DNA from: Phallusia mammillata | Lineage: Eukaryota; Chordata; Ascidiacea; Phlebobranchia; Ascidiidae | Direction of reading: 5' to 3' | Length of the DNA stretch: 64,000 nucleotides | NCBI GenBank assembly: GCA_003260075.1 | Contig: QLIY01000055.1 | Span: forward strand, 225,124-289,123 | Part shown: one piece after another, positions 1 to 12,500 of the stretch | Position numbering within the stretch: the first letter of the stretch is position 1 | How the letters are laid out: each line of letters starts with the position of its first letter | The notes under the pieces: generated by a model | Databases searched by the model: none | Told to the model about the DNA's origin: nothing | What the model saw: the letters and a program-made list of their open reading frames with translations, nothing else | Made by a program: the position numbers and the translations under genes

Positions 1-3000
1 CCCCAGAAATGCTGGCTGCGCTTGATGCCACGAAATATAAAGAAATCGGCGACCGTTTTAAGGTATCTTGATAGCTTTTAATACTATTTTTAAGGGACGT
101 TTTCCGCCGGGTTGTATTGCAACAGCTGCTAAAAACGCATAAAATGTCTTTCTTTTCACTCAAATGTGCATGTCAATTAATTAGTGTAAAATTAGGCAAT
201 TTCAGTAATATGTTAAACCTTTTAAATCACTGTACTAAAATGCATTTGTGTTAACCTATAAGACCAGTGACTTTGTGTGATTATTTATTCCGTGTGTTAT
301 AGGTTACCGGTTACCCAACTATCATATACTTCGAAAACGGGGAACAGAAGTACGATGCATCGTCAGCATTCACCCGAAGCAAGGACGGAATTATTGCCTA
401 CATTAAAGAGTAAGTTAAAAAAGTTTTTGAAGGTTGTAATATAGTTTTCATATTTATGAATTCAAGTCTTTAGCGCTTATATTTCGTACTCTGCACATAT
501 TCATTGAAAAACAAACAAACAGGCAAGTCGAAACTTACATAGAGTGTATGTTAAAAGGCCCAAACGCTTGGTCACCTTGCATACCCTGTTGCCTTATGAT
601 TTTACATTTTTACCTTCAGAAAAATATCGTTTTACCAAAAATTTGAAAAATATTGTTTCAACCAATTACCTAAAAACGTTACGATAGTTTCACATAGACG
701 CGGTTTGAAGTTATTCCAAACTTGTTTTTGAAACATATTATAGCATAGCACAGTCGTGAACCACTTCGCCAAGCAGTATCCGGTTTTGGTTACATTTGAT
801 TTCGTGAAGTACCAATTATAAACGCTTGATTGTGAGATGGCGTGATGCCGTACAAAAAATCAATACCTGATATAAGCACGCATATGTGAGGACAAAAAAT
901 ATTACATCAGCCTACTTGTCAGTTTATAAATCAGATTTACAGACTCATATAAACAAGTTTTAGAAAATTATATGTTTTATAAAATTACATGTACCAAGAT
1001 CACCTTCGGCACATTATCGACTATGTTAAACCGTCAGGGTGGTTGAAAGCATAGCTTTTGTGCCGCCCGCGATCGAAACAAGTGCAGTAAATAATACGCT
1101 CTTCCTCGAGTAGAAGGTATCCATTGTGAGCCGGAAAGAACGCTTCCATTCTTTGTGACAACATAAACACATTCTCTTTGTTGCAACCATCGGCACCTGC
1201 AGGAACTTTGAAACAGTTGTAACTAAGTGCTAGCAGATGTGCTTAGCGGTAATGATATTTAGGTCTTAAAACATAAAGGCAATTAGAACAGAAATTTTAG
1301 CCCTTAGCTACAAAAGCGTTTCTCCTGTGCGACCCGCGAAGTATTTAAACCCCTAATATGGCCTTTCATTCACTTAGTCTTGGACCGCCCTGGTCTATGC
1401 TTTAAACTCGCTGAAAAAGACTATGTTTAAATACCATTTGATAGCTTAAGTGTTAAAAAGCGATTAAAACAATTTCACACTCCTTGGCTATGCGATTTTG
1501 GTTTCCGATTTTAAGTCACGAAATCATGATACAATGTCACAAAATTATGATACAAAGTCATGAAAGCAGGTTACAATTACAATCCACTTTCAACTAGCCG
1601 TATCTTTCGTGAAACTCTTGTTAAATTTGTGAAATGTAAAAACCAGTGCGAAGCCTCCACCGCCACCTGAAAAGCCATGGACAGAAGTGGAGAGTGACGT
1701 AGTACATTACGATGACGCAACGTTCAAGGCTGGAGTGAAAAAGAAGAAGCACGCCCTCATAATGTTCTATGCACCCTGTAAGTATAATCAAGTTCACTGT
1801 ACTTTAAAGGGTTCAAGCCTATGAAAGAGTTAAATCCTGAAAAGTATTTTGAGTCTAAATGTCCCCTATAAACGTTTACAACCTTACTTCATTGTTTAGC
1901 AAACCTATAAAATAAATAAACCTTGAAAATGGGATTTGTAGCCTAAATATCTGAAACACGACATGCTGTTCTGATTATAATTTTCAGCAACTATTTCAAT
2001 TTTACAACAAATTGTCCCAGGCGTTTTTTTGACCCAACCAGTATCTTTCATATTTAAACATTCCCACAAGGCAGGCAACGGTGCTTGTGGTTCGACTTTT
2101 GATGGGTTTACAGCTAAGCCTTTCGTAGCTCAGTAAGCAGGGCGCGGATTCCGGAAAGACTCCTGTCGAGGATTCGAATCCCACCGCATCCCTGCTTTTT
2201 CTAGCCTGCGCTTTCCCAAATGGAAATGCTTAGTATTTCGCCTTAAATAGGCCTGGGGTACAGTGAACGTTCCTATAACAACGAAATTGTATTTTAGAAA
2301 CAAAGCATCGTGTCAAAAGAGAAGTTGTGGCCGAAACCAACAATCGAAATAAAATATACACTGCAATTGATTTAACAATACTAATGAACCAAAAAGTGAC
2401 CACAGATGTGAAATATGTTTGACCCCCCCCCCGTTCCTATAACAACGAAATTGTATTTTAGAAACAAAGCATCGTGTCAAGATAGAAGTTGTGGCCGAAA
2501 CCAACAAACGAAATAAAATATACACTGCAATTGATTTAACAATACTATTGAACCAAAAAGTGACCACAGATGTGAAATATGTTTGCTATTTTTAGGGTGT
2601 GGTCACTGCAAGAAAGCAAAACCAGAATATCAGAATGCTGCAGCAAAGTTTGCTGAAGACAAAAAGGTAAACATTGCACCATAAACAACATTTTGCAAAA
2701 ATATTTGTCAAAAATGTACTTTAATGTGTAATGTTAACATCTTTACTACTGCTTATCTATAAATCAACAAACGTTTCTTTACCACTAGGTGGTGTTTGGA
2801 GCTGTAGATTGTACAACGAGTAAAGACACTTGCGAAGTTTATGACGTCAAAGGATATCCCACATTTTATTATTTGTCTTACGGGAAAAATCCCGCCAAGT
2901 ATCAAAGTGGCCGAGAGGTACGGTATTATCCGAGTAGATGTAGTTGGTCTTTTAGTACGTGCTTATTCTAAACTTTATCATGTAGAATGTAGTAAAACAG

Positions 3001-6000
3001 CTAAAACAACCTAAAAGATTGAGTTTTAGTGTTTAGAGGCATTAATAAGTTAGAATACAAACCCCAAAATTGCTTTAAATGAGTTTTTCTATATGCAGAC
3101 AAAACTGTTAACCGCATATTCCGCTTAATCGCATAAGGATCTGGAATCCCAATCGTAGCCATTTGAAAGAAAATCCTCCAGGGCATCGAATACAAACCGG
3201 TTAATTGCAAATAAAAGCCAGAAACGTAGTTATGCGATGAACTGTATTCTGTTTTTCAAACGTTTTTGTATGTTCAACGAAGAGTTGAAGTTGAAAAATT
3301 ATGAACGTGACTTTCAAGTTTGGGCTTATTAAAAAAATCATCCTATTTAAATGAATAGAATCTATAATTGCTTTTGGGACACGAAACTACAAAAAAAAAA
3401 CTCATCGTATTAAAGCCATTGAATTATTAAACTTATATATCTAAACTTCATTATTTAATAGCAAATAAACTTCCATCATTATCATAGTCAAACTAACCAA
3501 GTTGTGTTTTTATTTTCTTTTTCGGTGACTGCTACAAACAACTGATCGGTTGCTTTGTGCTTCGGTGGTGTGGATGCCCCATATTTGCCGTTGGTCCGGT
3601 TTAAACCGGTTTAAACAGGAACCGGACTTCGTCGACTTCATGTCCGAAAAAACGGGAGTGGCAAAGACTGAGCTGTAGAATGTTTAGCTGGAAATGTAGT
3701 ATTTAAAAAAATCGACAGAATTCATCTTTTTTCTATATGTAGCACTGCTAGGTTTTTTTCTTGTGGTTTAGGAAAAGTCTGTTACGGTACCATACATACA
3801 AATTTTAAGGGCTTACTATGCAGTAGGCTAATTTGGAAAACATCTTCTAAAATCCCATTTTGGATTGTTTGGACATGAATTCGTTTGTTTGACATCATGC
3901 TAAAGGTGTCAAAATTTGATGTAGCCTTAATAATAGCCTCTAGTATATAGCCTTAAAATTAAGCCTTGATATCTATACGCCTTATGTTCTGTAGTGTTTT
4001 TTTTGTTTGACTTTAGAACAAATTAAACGCCAACCGTATGTTCGTACTCCTACAGTAACAAACCTAGCTTGATCTAAAACCGTTGGCATTATAAATGCGA
4101 ACACATGACAATAATAATGAACAAAAAAACGTATTGGTTGTAAGGAGGTTAAAATGAAATGTTCATCATCAAATGCTTACATTTTTTAACCTCAGGCCTT
4201 CGTTTAAATGTCATTTGTAAATAAACCGCATTCCCCTCAACTTTTCGCGCCAAAATTTAAACCTACCACGTGCTTAATGACCCTGACCGCCAAGGTCATT
4301 TACCAATGTGCCATAAAATCGTTCCCAATTGTGATTTTCGTATGTTTCCCCCTTAGCAAATACCTATAGGATAAGTTACGGGATGAAAACATTATGTTTT
4401 TTGACCCACTTGAAGCAATGTTTGGCAAGCAATTGATCTAAACCAGTGTTTTTTAAGCCCTAGTTTGGGAACAACATACAAACATATATTTTCACTCCAT
4501 ACTGTTTCCATACTTAACATTTTTGCTAGGTTTATGAACTGTTATGTGTAGTCAAATTTGTATGAAATCTAAAGAGGGTTGAAAAAACGGTGATATGAAA
4601 TAAAGTTTTGTATGAATTTCCGCCTTATAGTTTCAATCATTTTTTGTGACGCGCCCAAATTTATATTTTTGTTACGTATAGTTTCAATCATCTACAAATC
4701 GAAGTCTTAATTATAAAAGAGAATATTTTGAAAAAACCAACACTTGTAAACTTCTTTTTTTGTGAAGCAAACTCGTAGTTGAATTTATCTCGTTTAATGC
4801 TTACATTTTTATGAATGAATCAAATTTGCTTTAACGGTGTCGCGATTACCTTTTTCATAGGCGTCTCTAATGTTTAAAAACGTCGTACGCCCTTAAAACG
4901 TCACGTTATACAGTGACGTCATCATGCATAACGTCACAACTGTGTGTCATAAGAACTGGAAGTGATTACCACGATATACTTCCCCACACAACCATGTGTT
5001 ATCGGTGTACAGACTAAACCGGTTAATCGGGACAAAACGGTGAGCAAATTCGAATTGCGATTAACCGGTTTTGTCTGTACATTACATCTATTATCGCCAA
5101 AAAACGGATCTCACTGCGATATAAATTTAGTATCTGAACACCTGTTCACTTGTTTCGTATTTAACGTACCAATAACGAGCTAGTTCAAATTTTTTCCTTA
5201 ATACCCCCCCCCCGGTTTTGTCTGTACATTACATCTATTATCGCCAAAAAACGGATCTCACCGCAATATAAATTTAGTATCTGAACACCTGTTCGCTTGT
5301 TTCGTATTTAACCTACCCGTAACGAGCTAGTTTAATTTTTTTCCTTAATGATAAGCACGTTTTCTATGCCCGACCACAACTGTAAGCTACGCGACGACAT
5401 TTTAATTTAGTAATCATGCTATCGTACATAGCATAATAGTATGTACATCACACAATACACTACATGTATATTTATGTAACCGCCTTCAAGTGAAACTTAA
5501 TGAAATATATAGACTTCGATGTAATGTAGGAATTATATATTACCGCTGTTTGCTTTACTATGAGTGTAGAAGAAGTAGTACATCAATGAAATCCTGTTTA
5601 AATTGAACTTTTGTCATGCCCTGTACCCGATTGCCTTACTATGAAGCGAATAAATATGTTGAAGCCAAACCGATTTTGAATTGTTAGCTGGAATTTATGT
5701 CTTGTGCTGTAGAAGTTTTCGCTGTAGTGGCCAGTCAGTATCGTACATGAAATATTGAATATAAAATATCAACTTAAGTGCCAAAAACATTGTATGTAGC
5801 AAATTTTATGACCGCCGTTTCAACTTCACCCCCCCCCCCTTGAATTGTTAGCTGGAATTTATGTCTTGTGCTGTAGAAGTTTTCGCTTTAGTGACCAGTC
5901 AGTATCGTACATGAAATATCGAATATTAATTGTCAGGTGTAAATACCAACTTAAGTGCCAAAGACATTGTATCTAGCAAATTTTATGACCGCCGTTTCAA

Positions 6001-6471
6001 CTTATTTCATGTTTTCCCAATCTACCAATTTCAGTTATTTGTTAGCTGATCGGTAACATTTAAAAAGAAATCATCACAACTTAAAGGACTTATGCAACAA
6101 CAGTTATACAGTACTTGAGTTACCATCAAGCAGAACAACAGCATATTTCCTAGCTAGTCCAGACCCGTTTAGTTTCCTAAAGTAAACTTGTTAGAATTAT
6201 AATTACAGTTTACGTTGATTTATCTTCAGGAAAAGGATTTTGTGGAATTCCTGGAGAAAATGGAAAAAGCTTCGTTAGCAGACGATGAGCCCGACGAAAA
6301 AATAACAGAGAGAAACGAAAGTGACTTTTGGGATGGAATTCCTAATGCTGATCTACTTCATAAACTAACAGGTAGCTTAACAACTACAGATTTAGTAATA
6401 TAGCACACGCAGGAATGACAGTCTTTGATTTTTCTGATTTTTTATAGCACACGCAGGAATGACAGTCTTTG

Positions 6472-6525
<54 letters not shown>

Positions 6526-9500
6526 TTATTAGAGCAGATTTAGGCTGCAGACAGCTTAAATATTTAGCTGTATATACACTCATATAACACTTACACGCAC
6601 AAAGTCTTTACACAAGATCACCAAGTACAGTATTGGTTTCACAATTCTGAATATCTGACTATACACCATACATGCAGTTTATAACGTTTACATATGCACA
6701 TCAAATTCCAGTCAACAAGTTCTGGGAACAAGCCTATATTGTTGTATTCAGGCAGTACATGGAGCAACTTTGTACATTCACATCCCCGGCCCCCCCCCCA
6801 ATTCTGAATATCTGACTATACACCATACATGCAGTTTATAACGTTTAAATATGCACACCCAATTCCAATCTACAAGTCCTGGGAACAAGCCTATACATTG
6901 TGTTATTCAGGCAGTACATGGAGCGACTTTGTACATTCATATCCTCGTGTTCTGGTGACCGCGTACAGTGTTGAGTGCCCGAACTGCCAGTCAATACGAC
7001 AACATCTCGCCGATACTGCAAAGCAAGCAAAAGACGAAAAGGTAGCATCTTGAACATTTAATTTAACGTCTATAAGTTAACAGCACTATTTGACCCTAAT
7101 GTAAATATAAAACACGGAATCACAAAATAATTGGCTACAAACAACTGATCAAAAAACAGCACTCCAGTTGTTGGGATTAACAAACTGAAAATCCATGCCT
7201 CGCCAAATCTGTCAAAGTTAGTATTTTTATTGCTTTAATATACACAAAATCAAATCGCCAAATTCGTCTCATAGTCGTCGACAGATACATAACATATATT
7301 TAAGTACATGAAAATAGCCTAGGTCATTTTCTGCTAGATTTTTCGATTGTTGTATATTCAGGATTTCTTCGCAGTTACCTGCCATTGGCTTTACTGTATT
7401 ACAAAAATCTCATTTAAAATCAAACATATTTCGTGACTTTACTATTGTCAACCTGTTTTAACAGCTTGGGGTCGAGCTGGCAGTAATTGACAGCGACGTG
7501 CATGGCAGCGACATTTACCGGATGTGGACACCTGAAATGGGAACTCCAACCTTGCTGTGGTATGAGAGAGGCTTCAAACGATTCGAATATACCAAATCCC
7601 GTGCTACAGAAGATCTAATGGCTTTCCTAAGAAAGTAAGATTTTCATCTGGTTTGATTTAAATACTTTCGCAACCTAAATTCGTAGCTGGGATCAGCCCT
7701 GAAGCGTTCATGCAGACCAGCGATCACGGCACACTAATATGTAAATCACAGTATGCTAGGCATATTGAAGGCGTTATACCGAATCAGCCGGTCACTATAA
7801 GCATTCCCATATAGCAAGGCGTAGTCTACTCTATATAAATCTAACCTGTGGTGGGGTTCGAACCCATGTGAAGTGATTAAGCGTATTCTATAACATTGTC
7901 TGTGATTTTAGCCCCAAGAAACCCGAATCGAAACGTCCTAATCCTGATTGGTCAATGCAGGAATCTGCCGAAGATGTTTATCATTTAGAGGATATTGGAT
8001 TTGATGCGTTTGCCAGAGACCAAGAAGACATGCTAGTTGTCTTCTACTCAGACAGTAAGTCACATTATTCGAAATTGTATTGTTTTACTATTTATGTTGA
8101 ATAAAGTATAAACATCTTGAAACCTGTATAACAATGACAGCCACTCATTTTTTACTGGCTACTTTCAACCAAAGGCCGTATTATTATCAGATGAGTTCAG
8201 ATACCTACTCCGCTTGAAAACCTAGAAACCAACCGCACCTTTTTGGCACCCTTTTGAGCTTCTGTATGGTTACTCGGTTGCCCAAACAATAAAAAACAGA
8301 ATAATTTAAAAGTTTTTTTGCTTCATTATAACAGTTTTTCGCTTTATCATAGATGTTTGTTTTCCAGCCAGTTCAGTTTGCTACCAACAGCGGAAGATGT
8401 ATGAAGAGGCCGCAAAGATATTGGACAACGAGAGACCAGAAGCTACTTTAGCTGCAGTCAATCTGGCTAAAGGTTAAAGTTATAAGTAGCAACCCCCATA
8501 CATTTACTTACAGTACGCTTTTTTTGAAACATTAAGTAGAAATATTCTTAACGCTGATGATAGAGCGTACACTGGGATCAGCTCTACCGCTTCTTTGCAG
8601 ACAAACGTGGCACATTCGTATAGAAATTCAATTGTACGTCTAGCGTTCTGTGATTTATACATGAGTGAGGGTTTGTACGCATGAACACGACCTAATAAAT
8701 CTTCATAGTAATACAGACGAATCCACCTAAATTGCATAATGGCTGGGCAAATTGGTCATGCGTTTAACCGGATTCATCTGCATATAACTTACATACAGTT
8801 CGTTTGTAGGTCGATCTGCCGTTTCCGATAGTTTTTAAGGTCGAAATTATTGTTTTAATGTAGGTCAAAAGCTGAAGAAGAAATACGACATCACCTCACA
8901 TCCGTTTTATGCATATTTCCGTAAGGGATTCTTCAAATATCCGTATAACGGAAAACCGACAACTGAAGATATTGTCAAGTTTATGAAAAAGTAATTTGTG
9001 CTTGATATATTGGAGAAACACAATCTTTTTTGTATTGTTAAAAGTCTTGATTTATAGGAAAAAAATTTGTATTGTTTTATAGGCCAACTTTTATCGCCAA
9101 GCCTAAGTCGGATGAGGGATGGGACACCAGCAGTAGTAACGTGACAAAGTTGAGAAGAAAATCCTTCAAAAAGTTTATTAAGCAACATGACCAAGTCATG
9201 GTTATGTTTTATACGGACTGTAAGATATTTAACATTGGCTATGGAAACAAATTAATAACAATACATTAACGTTATGTGTATTGCAATTTAAGGTTGAATT
9301 TGCTTCAACTCACAGCGGTCTAAATCATGATACCTCAAGTCTATTAAAAGCTTTGTATAAAATACGGAGGTCTGTTAAATATTATGCTAAATATGTGGAC
9401 ATACAAGGTGCTGTTTTGGTTAATTATTAAGTCATTCTGTTCGAGTATAGTTCCATACAAATTTATTGACAATGGTAGCACTGCCCCCCCCCCGGACTGT

Positions 9501-12500
9501 AAGATATTTAACATTGGCTATGGAAACAAATTAATAACAATGCATTAACGTTATGTGTATTGCAATTTAAGGTTGAATTTGCTTTAACTCACAGCGGTCT
9601 AAATCATGATACCCCAAGGCTATTAAAAGCTTTGTATAAAATACGGAGGTCTGTTAAATATTATGCTAAATATGTGGACATACAAGGTGCTGTTTTGGTT
9701 AATTATTAAGTCATTCTGTCTGAGTATAGTTCCATACAAATTTATTGACAATGGTAGCACTGTAATTATTAGGGATGTGCCAAAACTGCAAATGTTCTGT
9801 TTGGTCGAGCACCGAGCATCTCACTCTAATGCTCGGTGCATTATGACGTCACAAAAAATCCCCGGTCACCGGCGGTGTTTTATTGAGCTGTACATGCCCA
9901 TAAAGAACGCGTTTTCCCACCATCTAATACATTTGAAAAATCATTCGTTTTTTTTCTTGGATACCCTTTAGAACACTAGTTACGTATGTTAGCGGGGCAT
10001 GAATATGCAAATTTAACGCTCGGGTCAGTTTGTGCAACTGCTCGGCCGAGCACCGAGCATCAAAAACAGCGATGCTCGGTACCGAGTACTCGGGTTCTGG
10101 CTCGGCTTGGCCCATCCCTAGTAATTATGGTGATGGTTTTACGAATTTGGAAATAAATAAACGAAATGGATTAATATGTATTTCAATTTTTTTCAACTTA
10201 ACTTGTGCATCAATACTTAATTTAAAAAAATTGGATTTAAAAATTCCTCTCTATAACTATACACTACTGGTTTGTGTCAGTAAAAAGGTGGTAAATTTGG
10301 TCTTAATGGCTAAGATTGCTTTGTTTTTGTTTTATAAGGGTGTGGACACTGCAAACGCTTCAAGCCTGACTTCGCCAAAGCTGCTGACATTCTGTCAGAA
10401 AAGGGCTCTTCAGCACAGCTAACGGCCATTAATGGCGAGAAGGCGAAAAAGCTGATGAAGAAATATGACGTCACCGGGTTCCCAACATTGATTTGTTTCA
10501 GGTAGTACAATAAAATTATAGATAAAATTTCATACACTTATTTCGGTAATACGACCCTTACTTTTCTAGACCTGATTTATGTAAAATCAAACATGCTTTG
10601 CCGAATATGACAAGTTACACCGCTTCTTAACATTTTTGTTGTGTTGGCACTAAAAGTTTAATTTGGTCGTGACTTCTAAGACGTCATATGTTTGTATTCT
10701 TTATTTGCTTGGAAAGCCAAATAAGTTGAGACATTTCTAAACTTTGGCGGTCAATGATACTTGGATTTGACAATAGAGCGAATACATTGTGCACAGAAAA
10801 TAATGCTAACTTGTTGAAAATAAACAAGCAAAAAAACTTAAATTTATTTGCAGAAACGGCAAATTCGACAAAGTGTATCGAGGACCACGTACCACTGAAG
10901 GCGTCGTCGCATTTTACGATGGGTAAAAGTCTTAAAATAAACTTGTTCTCGAATGAATGCACATTTTCCTTTTGCTGCCATGTTTAGTTCTTCTGGCCAA
11001 TCGAAGACTCAACAACCACGAGACCACAAGGCCGAGGACGATGACGTCAATCTGACTAAGCCTAAAGAAGTGACGTCACTGGATCCTGATAACTTTGAAA
11101 CGTTTCTGTCCGAATCCAAAGAAGCTTTTGTGATGTTCTATTCTCCTGGTAAATGTTGAAATAAGCATTCGTTTGTTTTGTATTTTGTTGATAGTTTTGT
11201 ATTAACGTTTTAACATTTTATTATTACCAAAACGATTTAGTTAGGCAAGGAATCCAAAATCTATCAAACGCAAACAGACTTTAGTTAAAATGGACCTGGA
11301 CTGGTCAATGTTATCCCGAGTACTGATTTTTCACAGTGGTTTCAATATTTTTTTGACCTCGTTGCAATTTTAACTTTTACCTTATCTTACATAAGGTCTT
11401 TGAACTTTTACCTTATCTCTACCTTAAAATATAATTAACTGCTGTTGTACAGACTGTGGAGCTTGCAAAACAGCCAAGGACCCATTTTTCCAAGCTGCAC
11501 TTGAAGCTAAGGAAGAACATCCTGATTTCAAACTGGCAATTTTTAATGCAAGAAGTTACCAAGCGTTTGTACAGGACTACGACATCAAGGTACCTAAAAT
11601 TCACCTCAATTGGTCTTCAATTCCCAATTTGTTTTATTTTACTAGTAACTAAAACATGTCACAAACCAGAATATTTGCTAATACTACAATATACCACCTG
11701 GAGGGGTTGGCTATGCAATAAAACGGATGTTTTGGGAAAAAGCATGCAATAAACCGGAATCGTCTGATTGTGTGTGTGAACTTTGCCTGAAAATGTTTTC
11801 TGTTGATCACATATGTATCTGCTGCAGGGTTATCCTACATTTTGGTACTTCAGCTCCGGTGAAAAACGATTCAAGTACCACGGAGAGAGATCAAAACGGG
11901 CTTTCTTGAACTTTCTGTCCAAGTGAGTCTTTAAAAATATGTTTTCTAATTTTCTTAACTTACACTAACCATTTGCCCTTAATTTAAACTTGGCAATGTC
12001 ATGAACGGTTAATTTAGCTTCGAGTTCTGTTATTTAGTCCCGTTGAGAGCGATGACCCGAGACCACGTGACTCTGGAGCTGAATGGATGAGTGAGTCCGG
12101 TCACGTGGAACACCTCAACCGTGAAAACTTTGTACGCTTCCTGAGAAGGCACAGTCACGTGATGGTGTTCTTCTATATTAACAGTAAGAATGACTGTGGT
12201 CACTTTGGGCTGTTTTTTTCTAGTAAACACAATACTGTATACTGTAACTGCACGTCTTCCACTTGATAAAGACTTAGGAAAAATCTTAACCCGAAGGAAA
12301 TTGTATAGTACATTATAGGGATTTATTAATCCAAAATATGGTCAAGCTCTGGCGTGTTCATGAGCCCACAAGAAGTGGGTTATGTGCAGTGAGTGTAACA
12401 CGACTAGGTGGAAAACGATGGTGGAACCAGTTGAGGGGACCCTAAAAACTAGTCACCCGTGTAAGGGAAAGAGAGTGGGGTTCGACAGGAAAACAAACCA

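Noticed and set aside
6392-6583. Minus-strand frame with a long poly-Gly stretch
   Set aside because: Created by 53 C at 6473-6525, an assembly placeholder; no splice or homology support.
9790-10090. Regulatory array of GAGCACCGAGCAT sites
   Set aside because: All sites lie inside one MITE with a perfect 8-bp target duplication, so transposon structure explains them.
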